Below are positions 17,667-33,100 of a stretch of 45,211 nt of DNA, piece after piece. Within the stretch, counting starts at the first letter, position 1, and each line of letters starts with the position of its first letter. The stretch is from Saprospiraceae bacterium (lineage in GTDB: Bacteria; Bacteroidota; Bacteroidia; Chitinophagales; Saprospiraceae). Where the stretch lies: positions 1 to 45,211 of the forward strand of contig JABFRV010000016.1 of NCBI GenBank assembly GCA_013140975.1. Reading direction: 5' to 3'. The notes under the pieces were generated by a model that was not told where the DNA came from, did not search any database, and worked only from the letters and a program-made list of their open reading frames with translations. The position numbers and the translations under genes were made by a program.

Positions 17667-17863
17667 TTTAATTGGTAAATAAAGAATCATATAATTAATT
17701 TTGCAATAAGGATGCGTTGTATAAAATTGGAAATTGTAACTAACGCATCAAAGGTAAACTTCTTTATTGTCGCGACTTCAATTGATAAGTTATAAAGTAT
17801 CCAAATTCCGATCTCTTTAGGCAATCATTAAACAATATTTATCCTAACAGAAATAGTAAAAAT

Positions 17864-17900
17864 AAAAAAGCCGGATCTAATGTTAAATCCGGCTTTTTTT
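17864..17900. terminator. Bidirectional rho-independent terminator
   Basis: A 13-bp perfect inverted repeat, with AAGCCGGAT on the left arm and ATCCGGCTT on the right, encloses a 10-base loop. On the plus strand it is followed by a run of T; the mirrored A-run gives the same on the minus strand. It lies between the stops of the small cytochrome gene and the giant gene, which converge, so it can end both transcripts. The rest of the 249-base gap (17667-17863) shows nothing I can identify. Confidence 0.9.
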
Positions 17901-17915
17901 ATAATAAGTTAAATC

Positions 17916-18164
17916 TTATTTGTTAATAATTACAGGCTGAACAACTTTTGATTTTTCACCTTTAAACACAACCCAGAACATTCCACTAGCACTTTGACTA
18001 AAGTCTGCAGTTGTTAATCTAATTGATTTAGTTGATGCTGTAATTTCTTTTTTCCAAACTGCTTGTTCAAGCATATTGTAAATTTCAAGAATTCCATTTT
18101 CTACCGGATCATTAAATATGACTTCAAAAGTTCCATAATTTGGATTTGGAACAATTCTAAACGA
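17916..18164 (-). other. T9SS type A C-terminal sorting domain of the giant protein
   Basis: The last about 82 residues have the standard pattern: FRIVPNPNYGTFEVIF, then ILEIYNMLEQAVWKK, then SGMFWVVFKGEKSKVVQPVI and a final Lys. This domain directs export across the outer membrane by the type IX system and is normally removed when the protein is attached to the cell surface. Confidence 0.92.
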
Positions 18165-21100
18165 ACCAATCTGATCTTCTTTAACGATTGATTCTTCGAG
18201 GCTAAAGTCTTGTGGTAAAATTTCCTCCTTGCGAACGAGTTGAGTTGTACACATTATACAAGGGCCAAGCCATTGATTCGTTTTTCTGGTATTTTTGAAA
18301 GTCGTATAAGAGACACATTTTGTGGAACAAGTTCCATTTACAATTTCGGATATATAAACTCTTTGAGGTGATTGACTGCATTTCCAAGGAGCCAATACAT
18401 TTGCAAATGTTGGAATAACATTACAATCAGGCTTGCCATCAACATCATTATCAACTTTGTCATCAGTTCTTGGGCACACATCGCAGGCATCCAGCACACC
18501 ATCGCAATCTCCGTCACCCCCGTTTATTGTGACTGTAGCTGTGCAAGTTGATTTATTACCATATTTATCCGTAACGGTCACTGTTACAGTTGTTACCTTA
18601 GGACTCTTACAATTGAAAGTATCTGGTGTAACAGTTTTTGAAATAATTCCACAATTATCATCTAACGAAAGTAAGACGCTGTCGGCAGTAATTTTCTTAT
18701 TTCCTGTTGTAGGAACGTTTATTGTAATATTCTTACAAACAATTACCGGAGGAGACAGATCCAAAATCGTTAAAGTAGAATGACAGGTATCTGTTAACTG
18801 AGCAGAATCTTTAACTGTGTAAACAACATTTCTTGTTGGAATGTCATCGCAATCATAATTATATCTGCTTAAAGTCTTTGAGACAATACCGCAATTATCA
18901 GTTGAGCCATTATCAATATCTTCTACTTTAAGTACATATTTTCCATTAGAACCAAGAATGATTGTATCATTCTTACATTTAGAAATTGGGGCTTCAGTCT
19001 CATTTATTTTCAATAAATATTTACAAGTTGAAGTATTGCCACACTGATCAGTCGCAGTCCAGGTTATTGAATATGGAGCTTCTGCCCAAGGAATTTTTTC
19101 ACCCTTTAAAGTTGACTTGTTGTTATAGCTATTGGTAATTGTTACTGAATCAAGAGTACAAGCATCGTTTGCTTTTACATCCAATGTAGAATCTGCAGTC
19201 CAGTAACACAACAAGGTATCTGATTTTCTAAAGTTGAGAGCAGAAGGACAAATTAATGTTGGACCCGTTGTATCAACAATTGTAATAACCTGTTTTACAC
19301 CTGAAGTTTTCTTGTTGCCGCAATCATCATACACTGACCAGATTCTGTAAACTTTGCTTATACAAGTTGCAATTGATATAGAATCAATATAATTAAAGGA
19401 TGGATCAGGATCGCATAAGTCTACAATATTATCTGGAAATCCTGTTTTTGAAGGCGAGTCATCAAATGCACATTTCAATGCATCACGATAAGCTCTTATC
19501 TGGAAATTATCAATAATCAATTCTTTGGATATTGAGTCGTTACCATTAGCCCATTTAATTCGGATAAACAATTTTGTAGGATTATTTATTCCGGTAATGT
19601 TACCCAGGCATTCCTTCCAAACAGATTTAGTTAAAGCAGTAGTACTAAAAGTACTCCAGTTAATACTATCCACGCTATAATCCATAACTAAATCTTTAGC
19701 AGATCCATTACTAAATCGTAATGCCTGTGTATAAACTTCAAAATTCGTAAATCCTGGTAGGTTATAACCGCCAATATTAAATTGCCAGTACCCAGAATTT
19801 TTAGAATTTTCGACTTTTAATCCCTTGCCAGGTTGAGGGTTATTGGCAAATGATTGACCTCCTGTCGCAACACCTGAATCTCTGATAAATATGACGGAAC
19901 TCGGATCAATTTTTGAAGTAATCTGAGAGTATAATTGAGGTTGTAAGGCATTGTATGAATTTCCTTTATTAAAATTATAATTAAGCAATAATTGCGTGCC
20001 GGCTGCTATGAATTCTCTGAAAATCGTCATGTCTGCCGGAATTGTAAATGAAGGTTTGAAAGTATCTTGAATTGTTATGATTTGCACACAAGTGCTAGAA
20101 TTTCCACATAAATCAGTAGCTACCCAAGTTCTGTTAATGAAATAATTATTTAGACAAGTACCAGGATCAATGTCATCACTATAAGTCATAACTGCTGAAC
20201 CATTGCATCCGTCAATACCTGTTCCAAATCCTGTGTTTGCAGGTAATGTAGAAGCATTACAATTAATCGTCTTTGCTGGTGGGCAAACAATAGTTGGAGG
20301 AGCTAGTTGATCAACTGTAAAAGTTGAAGAACAAGAAGTGCTATTTGTGCATGAACTTGTTACCGTGAATGTTACTGTCTTGCTTCCTCCGCATGAATTT
20401 GGTGCACCTGTATTGTTATTTGTAATTACAGGATTACAGCCACCAGTAGCGCTTGCTGTTAATAACCAAGTTTGGAATTGATCATTCACTTCATTTTGTG
20501 TACTGCAACCTGGAATTGTTTTGTCCACAGGACAAGTAAGTACCAGAGCTTGAGGTGCAGTAACAGTAAATGTGGAGGTACAAGTTTTGGGCGATTCACA
20601 GGAACTGTTAATCGTAAATGTTACTGTTCTAGAATCACCACAAGCATTTGGTGTTCCTGAAGGACCATTATTGCTGACACTTACATTGCAACCTCCTGTA
20701 GTTGATACACTATTTAACCATGTGTTATATTTAGCATCAATTGAGTCTTGCGTCTGACACTCAGCTTGAACAGCATTTATTGGACATGTTACAATTAAAG
20801 AAGGTGCATTCGTAACTGTGAAACTTGCTACGCATGTCTTCAAAGGTTCACATGAGGAAGTAAGAGTAAATGTAATCGATTTGAAGTCTCCACATGCATT
20901 AGCAGTACCTGAATTATTATTGGTTAAAACACCATTACAACCGCCAGAGAAATTTGCTGAAGCTAACCAGGTTGTATATTTATTATCAATTGTTGCTTGA
21001 GATTGACATGCTGCTTCTGTAGCATTGCTTGGGCAATTAAGAACAACAGCCGGCGCATTATTGACAGTAAATGAAGATGTACAAGTCTTAGGACTTTCGC

Positions 21101-24100
21101 AACTGCTATTAACAGTAAATGTAACAGTTGCTGTGCCGCCACAGAAATTAGGAGCACCTGTTGAATTATTGCTATTTGATGTATTACAACCTCCAGTCAC
21201 AATTAAGGTATTTAACCATGCAGCATATTTTGTATCAATTGATGATTGTGTTTGACAAGCAACTTCAGTTTGTGCTAATGGACAAATTACACTAATGTCT
21301 GGTGAATCATTGACAGTAAATGTCGATGTACATGTTTTTGTTGCTTCGCAATCACTTGTTACTGTAAATGTAAGAGTTATTGATCCTCCACATGCATCAG
21401 GAGCATTTCCGCTGCTAATGGATAAAACACCATTACATCCACCTGTAAATGAAGCAGAATTTTTCCAAGTATTAAATTTGGAATCAATTGCTGATTGTGT
21501 TTGACAAGAAGTTTCGACAGCATTTGTCGGACAATTAATCGTAACAAGTGGAGCTGATGTAACATTAAATGTAGCAACACAATTTGTAGGAGTTGAACAA
21601 TCGTTTATTACTGTAAATGTTACAGACGTGGAACCACCACAGAATGAAGGTGCAGTTCCGCCACTGTTAGATAATGTAGCATTGCAACCACCGGAGAAAG
21701 AAGCAGTATTTTTCCATGTATTAAATTTCGTATCAATTGCAGACTGCGTTTGACATGCTGCTTCGGTCACTGTAACTGGACAATTTAATACTACTGTTGG
21801 AGCTGTAGTAACAGTAAATGTTGCATTGCATTGTTTTGGGGTTTCGCAATCACTTGTTACGGTGAATGTAAGCGTAGTAGAGCCACCACAGAAAGAAGGA
21901 GCAGTGCCTCCACTATTCGTTAAATTACCATTACAGCCGCCTGAAAATGATGCAGTATTTTTCCAGGTATTAAATGAAGCATTAATTGCAGCTTGAGTCT
22001 GACAAGCAGCCTCTGTTTTCGCAACAGGACAATTAATTACAACAGCAGGAGCGGAATTGACAGTGAATGTTGAAGAACAAGTTGTAAGATTTGAACATGT
22101 GGTTGTAACAGTAAATGTTACTGTAGATGCACCTCCGCAGAAAGATGGAGCCTGAGTTCCATTATTCGATGCAACACCATTACATCCTCCTGTAAAATTG
22201 AAAGTATTCACCCAGGCTGAAAAAGATGTATTTATTGCAGCTTGTGATTGACAAGCAGCTTCTGTTTTCGCAACAGGACAATTTAAGGTTAGTGTAGGTG
22301 CATTATCAACAGTAAATGTTGATGTACATGTTTTGGCTGATTCACAATCACTCGAAACGGTAAATGTTACAGTAGCTGAACCACCACATGCATTAGGGGT
22401 AGTTGTTCCATTATCACTTTTAACACCATTGCAGCCACCAGTGAAAGTAAATGTATTTTTCCATGCGGCAAATGCTGCATCAATAGCAGCTTGAGACTGA
22501 CATGCAATTTCAGTTTTATTAGTCGGGCAGGTTAAAACAACCGAAGGAGCAGTTGAAACAGTAAAGCTAGCATTACAAGTTTTAGCAGATTCACAATCAC
22601 TTGTAACGGTAAATGTTACCGTAGCTGAACCACCACATGCATTAGGAGCAGTTGTTCCATTATTTATAAGAACACCATTGCATCCTCCACTAAATGTTGC
22701 AAGATTTTTCCATGTTGTGAATTTGGAATCAATAGTAGATTGAGTTTGGCAAGCTGCTTCTGTGATATTGGCAGGACAAGTTATACTTACAAGAGGAGCA
22801 TTTGTAACTGTGAAAGTTGCGTTACAAGTTTTTGGTCCTTCACACGCAGAATTTACTGTAAATGTTACTGTAGTGGATCCGCCGCAAGCATTTGGAGCGG
22901 TATTTCCATTATTTGTAAGAGAACCATTGCATCCGCCAGTGAATGAAGCAGTATTTTTCCAAGTTGTGAATTTAGAATCAATTGTTGCTTGTGTTTGACA
23001 TGAAGCTTCTGTAGTATTTACAGGACATGTTATTGTCACTGTTGGAGCTGTAGTAACACTAAATGTAGCAGAGCAAATTTTCGGAGATTCACATGATGAA
23101 TTTACAGTAAATGTGACAGTTGTTGATCCGCCACAGAAAGAAGGAGCAGTTCCACCACTATTCGAAAGAGTCCCGTTACAACCTCCGGAGAAAGAAGCAG
23201 TATTTTTCCAACTCGTAAATGCAGCATCTATTGCAGCTTGCGTTTGACAGGCTGCTTCTGTAACATTTGCCGGACAATTTAATGCAACTGCAGGAGCTTG
23301 TGCTACAGTGAATGTTGCGTTGCAAGTTTTTGGAGATTCACAGGATGAATTTACTGTGAATGTAACAGTTGAAGAACCGCCACAGAATGAAGGAGCAGTT
23401 CCGCCACTATTTGAAAGACTTCCATTGCAACCTCCTGTAAAGGAAGCAGTAGTTTTCCATGTTGCAAATTTAGAATCGATTGCTGCTTGTGTCTGGCAAG
23501 CAACTTCTGTAACAGCTGATGGACAAGTTAGATTTACAGCCGGAGGTCCATCAACAGTGAATGTAGATGTACAAGTTTTTATTCCTTCGCAATCACTCGT
23601 TACAGTGAATGTAATTGTTGTAGAACCGCCACAGAAAGAAGGAGCAGTTCCGCCACTATTGGAAAGACTTCCATTGCAGCCTCCAGAGAATGTTGCTGAA
23701 TTTTTCCAACTTGCAAAAGAAGCATCAATGGCTGTCTGTGTTTGACATGATACCTCAGTTTTATTTGCTGGACAATTGATTATAACTGATGGAGCTGTAG
23801 TAACAGTGAAAGATGAAGTACAAGTTTTATTTGATTCGCAATCAGAAGCTACTGTATAAGTAACATTTGTAACGCCGCCACAGAATGAAGGAGCTGTGCC
23901 TCCGCTGTTGCTAAATACTGAATTGCATCCGCCACTGAATGTAGCTGTGTTTTTCCAGGTAGCAAATTTTGAATCAATTACAGATTGTGTTTGACAAGCA
24001 GCTTCTGTAACATTAGCAGGACAATTTAATACAACAACCGGAGCAGCTGTTACAGTAAATATTGCTGTACAAGAAACCGGAGCTCCGCAATCAGAAGTAA

Positions 24101-27100
24101 CAGTAAATGTCATTGTAGCGACACCACCACAAGCAGAAGGGGCTGCAACTCCATTATTGGTAAGAATAGGATTGCAACCGCCAGAGAATGAAGCTGTATT
24201 TTTCCATGTCGTGAATTTAGAATCAATTGTAGTTTGCGTTTGACATGCAACTTCAGTTACATTAGCCGGGCAATTTAAAACTACTGCAGGTGCAGGATTA
24301 ACTGTGAATGTTGCAGTACAAGTTTTTGGAGATTCACAATCAGATGTTACTGTGAATGTTACAGAAGCAGTTCCACCACAAGCATTTGGAGCAGCAGTTC
24401 CATTATTCGTAAGAACACCATTGCATCCTCCGCTAAATGAAGCCGTATTTTTCCATGTAGCGAACTTAGAGTCTATAGTTGCCTGTGTCTGACATGCAAT
24501 TTCTGTTACATTAGCTGGACAAGTCAGATTTACAACCGGAGCTGGATCGACACTGAAAATTGCTGTACAAGTTTTTATTGCTTCGCAATCTGAAGTTACA
24601 GTAAATGTAACGGTTACAGATCCACCACAAGCATTAGGTGCCGCGGTGCCATTGTCTGTTTTAACACCATTGCATCCTCCTGTAAATGTGAAAGTGTTTT
24701 TCCAAGCGGTAAAAGATGCATCAATAACGGATTGAGATTGACAAGCAACTTCGGTTTTATTAACAGGACATGTTACAGAAACAGCAGGAGCCGGATCAAC
24801 TGTAAATGTCGCTGTACAAGTTTTTGGAGATTCGCAATCTGAAGTTACAGTAAATGTAACAGTTGTTGAACCACCACAAGCATTTGGAGCTGTTCCTCCA
24901 CTATTCGTTATCGTTCCATTACAACCACCAGTGAATGTTGCAAGAGCTTTCCATGCACTGAATTTAGAATCAATCGTTGCTTGTGTTTGACAAGCAATTT
25001 CTGAAACATTAGATGGACAAGTGGTGCTAACCGGAGGAGCCGGATCAACTGTAAATGTTGCTGTACAAGTTTTTGGAGATTCACAATCTGAAGTTACAGT
25101 AAACGTAACAGTTGTTGAACCACCGCATTTGTCTGGAGCAGTTCCACCACTATTTGTTGTAACTCCATTGCAGCCACCTGTATAACTAAATGTATTTTTC
25201 CAAGTAGTAAATGCAGCATCTATAGCTGATTGAGATTGACACGCAGCTTGATTTACATTTGCAGGACAATTAAGTACAACTGGAGGCGCTGGATTAACAG
25301 TAAATGTAGCAGAGCAAGTTACAGGAGATTCACAATCTGAAGTTACGGTAAATGTAACAGTTGCTGATCCACCACATTTATCTGGTGCTGTTCCTCCACT
25401 ATTTGAAATTGTTCCTGAACAACCGCCTGTAAATGAAGCGGTAGTTTTCCAAGTTGCAAATTTTGAATCAATTGCTGTTTGTGTTTGACATTCAGCTTCG
25501 ATAATATTTGTAGGACAAATAATATTTACTGAAGGAGCTGCATCTACTGTAAAGTTTGAAGTACAACTGAATGGTGCAGCGCAATCTGAAGTTACTGTAA
25601 ATGTTACCGCAGTAGTTCCACCGCAATATGATGGTGCAGTTCCACCACTATTTGATAAAATACCATTGCAGCCACCGGTAAAGGAAGCTGTATTTTTCCA
25701 AGCAGTAAATTTAGTATCAATTGCAGATTGTGTTTGACAAGCAGCTTCAGTTACATTGCTTGGACAACTAATTACTACCTGAGGAGCAGGATCTACTGTA
25801 AAGGTAGCGGTACAATTTTTAGGAGATTCACAATCTGAATTTACTGTATAAGTTATGCTGGTTGCACCTCCGCATCTATCAGGAGCTGAACCATTGCTAT
25901 TCGTTATTGTAGCATTGCAACCTCCGCTAAATGTAACTGTGTTTTTCCATGTAGTAAACTTGGAGTCAATAGTTGATTGCATTTGACAAGCAGCTTCTGT
26001 AACATTTGCAGGGCAGTTTAGGACAACTGCAGGTGCAGGTGCAACAGTAAATGTAGCAGTACAAGTTTTAGGAGCTTCACAATCAGAGGTTACAGTGAAT
26101 GTAACGGTAGATGCACCACCACAAGCATTTGGAGCAGTTACATTATCGTTAGATAAAACACCATTACAACCACCAGAAAAGGAAGCTGTAGTTTTCCATG
26201 TTGCAAATTTAGAATCAATAACAGATTGAGATTGACATGCAACTTCAGTAACATTAGCAGGACAATTAATAACAACAGGTGGAGCAGCAGTAACTGTAAA
26301 AGTTGCATTACAAGTTTTCGGTGCTTCACAATCAGAAGTAACGGTGAATGTTACGGTTGTTACACCACCACAAGCATTAGGATTAGTTGTACCATTATTT
26401 GTAAGAACACCATTGCAACCACCTGTGAAAGAGGCCGTATTTTTCCAAGTATTAAATTTAGAATTAATATCAGTTTGAGATTGACAAGCAACTTCAATAA
26501 CATTAGCAGGACAATTAATTACAACAACCGGAGCAGGATTAACAGTAAAGGAAGCAGAACACGTAACAGGTGCTGCACAATCAGAAGTAACGGTGAATGT
26601 TACAGTTGCTACACCACCACAAGCATTAGGAGGAGTTGTTCCATTATTCGTAAGAACACCATTGCAACCACCTGTGAAAGAGGCCGTATTTTTCCAGGTA
26701 TTAAATTTAGAATCGATGATTGATTGAGATTGACAAGCGACTTCAGTAACATTTGATGGGCAAGTAATTGAAACTGCTGGAGCAGGATCTACTGTAAATG
26801 TTGCAGAACAAGTAATCGGTGCTGCGCAATCAGAAGTAACAGTGAATGTAACGGTAGATGCACCACCGCAAGCATTAGGAGCAGTACCGCCACTATTCGT
26901 AAGAACAGAATTACAACCACCTGTAAACGATGCCGTATTTTTCCATGTATTAAATTTAGAATCAATAGTTGATTGAGATTGGCAAGCAACTTCAGTAACA
27001 TTGTTCGGACAAGTAATAGAAACTGCAGGAGCAGGATCAACAGTGAAAGTAGCAGAACAAGTAACCGGAGCTACGCAATCAGAAGTTACAGTGAAAGTAA

Positions 27101-30100
27101 CTGTAGACGTGCCACCGCAAGCATTAGGAGCTGTACCACCACTGTTAGTTAAGACACCATTACAACCACCTGTAAAGGAAGCAGTAGTTTTCCAAGTTGC
27201 AAATTTAGAATCAATAACAGATTGAGATTGACAAGCTGCTTCAGTAACATTAGCAGGACAAGTTATAGCTACAGGAGGAGCTGGATCAACTGTAAATGTC
27301 GCATTACAAGTGACTGGACCTTCGCAATCCGAAGTAACTGTAAATGTAACAGTAGTTGCACCACCACAAGCATTAGGAGCTGTTCCTCCACTATTTGTTA
27401 AGACACCATTACAGCCACCAGTAAAGGAAGCTGTAGTTTTCCACGTTGCAAATTTAGAATCAATAGCAGATTGAGATTGACAAGCAGCTTCAGTAACATT
27501 AGCAGGGCAAGTAAGGACTACAACAGGAGCAGGGGCTACTGTAAAAGTGGCGGAACAAGTTACTGGAGTTCCGCAATCAGAAGTAACTGTGAAAGTAACT
27601 GTAGTTGCGCCACCACAAGCATTAGGAGCTGTTCCTCCACTATTAGTAAGGATGCCATTACAACCACCAGTAAATGAGGCAGTAGTTTTCCATGTATCAA
27701 ATTTGGAATTAATAACAGATTGTAACTGACAAGCTGCTTCGGTTACATTGGCAGGACAAGTAATAACAACAGGCGGAGCGGCAGTAACTGTAAAAGTTGC
27801 ATTACAAGTTTTCGGTGCTTCACAATCGGAAGTTACGGTGAATGTTACAGTAGCGACACCACCACAAGCATTAGGAGGAGTTGTACCATTATTCGTAAGA
27901 ACACCATTGCAACCTCCAGAAAAGGAAGCAGTAGTTTTCCAAGTTGCAAATTTCGAATCAATAGCTGTTTGCGTTTGACATGCTGCTTCTGTAACATTTG
28001 CAGGGCAATTTAGGACAACTGCAGGTGCAGGTGCAACAGTAAATGTAGCAGTACAAGTTTTAGGAGCTTCACAATCAGAGGTTACAGTGAATGTAACTGT
28101 AGATGCACCACCACAAGCATTAGGAGCAGTTACATTATCGTTAGATAAAACACCATTACAACCACCGGTAAAGGAAGCAGTAGTTTTCCAGGTTGCAAAT
28201 TTAGAATCAATAACAGATTGAGATTGACATGCAACTTCAGTAAGATTAGCAGGACAATTAATAACAACAGGTGGAGCAGCAGTAACTGTAAAAGTTGCAT
28301 TACAAGTTTTCGGTGCTTCACAATCAGAAGTAACGGTGAATGTTACAGTAGCTACACCACCACAAGCATTAGGAGGAGTTGTTCCATTATTCGTAAGAAC
28401 ACCATTGCAACCACCTGTGAAAGAGGCCGTATTTTTCCATGTATTAAATTTAGAATCAATAACAGATTGAGATTGACAAGCAACTTCAGTAACATTAGCA
28501 GGACAGTTAATCACAACTGCTGGAGCCGGATCAACCGTAAATGTTGCCATACAAATTTTAGGTCCTTCACAATCAGAGGTAACAGTGAATGTTACAGTAG
28601 CAACGCCACCACAAGCATTAGGAGGAGTTGTTCCATTATTCGTAAGAACACCATTGCAACCACCTGTGAAAGAAGCTGTATTTTTCCAGGTATTAAATTT
28701 AGAATCAATGATTGATTGAGATTGACAAGCGACTTCAGTAACATTTGATGGGCAAGTAATTGAAACCACCGGCGCAGGAGCAACAGTAAATGTTGCAGAA
28801 CAGGTAATCGGTGCTGCGCAATCAGAAGTGACTGTGAAAGTAACGGCGGTTGCGCCACCACAAGCATTAGGAGCAGCACCATTACTATTCGTTAGAACAG
28901 AATTACAACCACCTGTAAACGATGCCGTATTTTTCCAAGTATTAAATTTAGAATCAATAGTTGATTGAGATTGACAAGCAACTTCAGTAACATTTGTTGG
29001 GCAAGTAATTACAACCGGTGGTGCATTAGTGACTGTAAATGTTGCAGTACAATTCTTAGGAGAATCACAATCAGAAGTAACTGTAAAAGTAACAGTTGCT
29101 GAACCACCACAAGCAGGCGGAGCTGCAGTATTGCTATTTGTTAAAACACCATTGCAGCCACCGCTAAAGGAAGCAGTAGTTTTCCAAGTTGCAAATTTGG
29201 AATCAATAACAGATTGTGACTGACAAGCAGCTTCAGTAACATTAGCAGGACAAGTTATAGCTACAGGCGGAGCAGGATCAACTGTAAATGTCGCATTACA
29301 AGTGACTGGACCTTCGCAATCAGAGTTTACAGTGAAAGTAACTGTTGACGCGCCACCACAAGCATTAGGAGCTGTACCACCACTGTTAGTTAGAGCACCA
29401 TTACAACCACCAGTAAAGGAAGCTGTTGTTTTCCAAGTTGCAAATTTAGAATCAATAGTAGATTGAGATTGACAAGCAGCTTCAGTAACATTAGCAGGGC
29501 AAGTAAGGACTACAACAGGTGCAGGGGCTACAGTAAAAGTGGCGGAACAAGTTACTGGAGTTCCGCAATCAGAAGTAACTGTGAAAGTAACTGTAGTTGC
29601 GCCACCACAAGCATTAGGCGCTGTTCCTCCACTATTAGTAAGGATACCATTACAACCACCAGTAAATGAGGCAGTAGTTTTCCATGTATCAAATTTGGAA
29701 TTAATAACAGATTGTAACTGACAAGCTGCTTCGGTTACATTGGCAGGACAAGTAATAACAACAGGCGGAGCGGCAGTAACTGTAAAAGTTGCATTACAAG
29801 TTTTCGGTGCTTCACAATCGGAAGTTAGAGTGAATGTTACAGTCGCAACACCACCACAAGCATTAGGAGGAGTTGTACCATTATTCGTAAGAACACCATT
29901 ACAACCTCCAGTAAATGAAGCAGTAGTTTTCCAAGTTGCAAATTTAGAATCAATAACAGATTGAGATTGACATGCAACTTCAGTAACATTAGCAGGACAA
30001 TTAATAACAACAGGTGGAGCAGCAGTAACTGTAAAAGTTGCATTACAAGTTTTAGGAGCTTCACAATCAGAAGTAACAGTATATGTTACAGTAGCAATAC

Positions 30101-33100
30101 CACCACAAGCATTTGGAGGAGTTGTTCCATTATTTGAAAGAACGCCATTACAACCACCAGTAAATAAAGCTGTGTTTTTCCAATTATTAAATTTAGTATC
30201 AATGACTGATTGAGCTTGACAAGCAATTTCAGTAACATTTGCTGGGCAAGTAATTACAACTGGTGGAGCATTTGTAACTGTAAAAGTTGCATTACAAGTT
30301 TTCGGTGCTTCACAATCAGAAGTAACAGTAAATGTTACGGATGCGACACCACCACAAGCATTCGGAGGAGTTGTTCCATTATTTGAAAGAACGCCATTAC
30401 AACCACCAGTAAATAAAGCTGTGTTTTTCCAATTATTAAATTTAGTATCTATGACAGATTGAGATTGACAAGCAATTTCAGTAACATTTGCAGGACAAGT
30501 AATAACAACAGCTGGAGCCGGATCAACCGTAAAAGTTGCCATACAAGTTTTAGGTGCTTCGCAATCAGAAGTTACAGTAAATGTAACTGTTGCAACACCT
30601 CCGCAGGCATTAGGAGGAGACGTGCCATTGTCGGAAAGTACACCATTACATCCTCCCGTAAAAGATACAGTTGCTTTCCAAGCACCGAACGAGTCATCAA
30701 TTGCAGATTGTAATTGACATTGAGGTTCAACAATATTTGCAGGGCAAGTAATTGCAACCGGAGGAGCAGGATCAACTGTAAATGAAGCAGAACAAGTTTT
30801 TGGTCCTTCACAATCAGAAGTAACAGTAAATGTAACAGTAGCAACACCACCACAAGCATTCGGAGGAGTTGTTCCGTTATTTGTAAGAACACTGTTACAC
30901 CCACCTGTAAAACTTGCAGTTGTTTTCCATGTAGCAAATTTGGAATCAATATCAGCTTGCGTTTGACAAGCTGCTTCAGTTGCATTGGTAGGACATGTTA
31001 TAGCAACTGTCGGAGCAGGATCAACCGTAAAAGTAGAAGTGCAAGTTTTTGGTCCTTCACAATCGGAAGTTACCGTAAATGTAACCGTTGCAGAGCCACC
31101 ACATCTTGATGGTGCAGCTTGATTGCTATTCGATAAAACGCCATTACACCCACCTGTAAAACTTGCAGTTGTTTTCCATGTAGCAAATTTGGAATCAATA
31201 TCAGCTTGTGTTTGACAAGCTGCTTCAGTAACATTGGCAGGACAAGTTAAAACAACTGCTGGAGCCGGATCAACTGTAAATGTTGCAGAACAGGTAACGG
31301 GTGATTCACAATCAGAAGTAACCGTAAAAGTTACAGTTGCCGAACCACCACATCTTGATGGTGCTGCAGTATTGCTATTTGTTAAAATACCATTACAGCC
31401 GCCGCTAAATGTTGCAGTATTTTTCCATGTATTAAATGCAGCATCAATAGCAGATTGGGTTTGACAGGCTGGCTCAGTAACATTAATAGGACAGGTTAAA
31501 ATCACTGCCGGAGCATTTGTAACAGTAAATGTTGCATTACAAGTTACTGGTCCTTCGCAAGAAGAAGTAACAGTGAATGTTACTGTTTCTACACCACCAC
31601 AAGCGTTAGGAGCTGTTCCTCCACTATTAGATAAGGCACCATTACAACCACCAGTAAAACTAGCAGTTGTTTTCCAGGTATTAAATTTTGAATTAATATT
31701 AGCTTGTGTTTGACAAGCTGCTTCAGTTGCATTGGTAGGGCAATTAATAACAACAGCCGGGGCCGGATCAACTGTAAATGTTGCAGTACAAGTTTTAGGA
31801 GCTTCACAATCGGAAGTTACTGTAAATGTAACAGTAGTCGAACCTCCACATCTGTTAGGAGCAGCCTCATTGCTATTAGATAATACGCTATTACAACCGC
31901 CTGAAAAAGTAGCAGTTGTTTTCCAAGTATTAAATTTAGAATTAATATCAGCTTGTGCTTGGCAAGCTGCTTCGGTTGCATTAGCAGGACAGTTAAGAAC
32001 AACAACAGGAGCATTTGTTACTGTAAATGTCGCATTACAAGTTTTCGGTGCTTCGCAATAGGAAGTTACTGTAAATGTAACAGTAGCCGAACCTCCACAT
32101 CTGTCAGGAGCAGCTTCATTGCTATTAGATAATACACTATTACAACCGCCTGAAAAAGTAGCAGTTGTTTTCCAGGTATTAAATTTAGAATTAATATCAG
32201 CTTGTGTTTGACAAGCTGCTTCAGTTACATTAGCAGGACAGTTAAGAACAACTGCCGGAGCATTTGTAACTGTAAATGTTGCATTACAAGTTTTAGGAGC
32301 TTCGCAATCGGAAGTAACGGTGAATGTTACGGTTGCTACACCACCACAAGCATTCGGAGGAGTTGTTCCATTATTAGAAGGAACACCATTGCATCCACCT
32401 GTAAATGATGCAGTATTTTTCCAAGTATTAAATTTGGAATCAATTGAAGTTTGCGTTTGACAAGCGACTTCAGTAACATTAGCAGGACAGGTAATTACTA
32501 CCGGAGGCGCATTTGTTACTGTAAATGTAGCAGTACAATTTTTTGGGGAATCGCAATCCGAAGTAACTGTGAAAGTAACTGTAGCGGTGCCACCACAAGC
32601 ATTCGGAGGAGTTGTTCCATTATTTGAAGGAACACCATTGCATCCACCTGTAAATGATGCAGTATTTTTCCAAGTATTAAATTTTGTATCGATTTGAGCT
32701 TGCGTTTGACAAATGGCTTCAGTAACATTAGCAGGACAGATAATGACTACCGGAGGCGCATTCGTTACTGTAAATGTTGCAGTACAAGTTTTTGGTCCTT
32801 CGCAGTCTGAAGTTACGGTAAATGTAACCGTTGCAGAACCACCACATCTTGATGGTGCAGCTTGATTACTATTCGATAAAACACCATTACAACCACCTGT
32901 AAAACTTGCAGTAGTTTTCCATGTTGCAAATTTGGAATCAATATCAGCTTGCGTTTGACAAGCAGCTTCGGTAACATTGACAGGACAGGTTAAAACAACT
33001 GCAGGAGTAGGATCAACTGTAAAAGTTGCAGTACAAGTTTTTGGTCCTTCGCAGTCAGAAGTTACAGTAAATGTAACCGTTGCAGAACCACCACATCTTG

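Noticed and set aside
18202-18387. Small minus-strand frame inside the C-terminal part of the giant gene
   Set aside because: It overlaps a well-supported coding domain in another frame and has no protein-like features.
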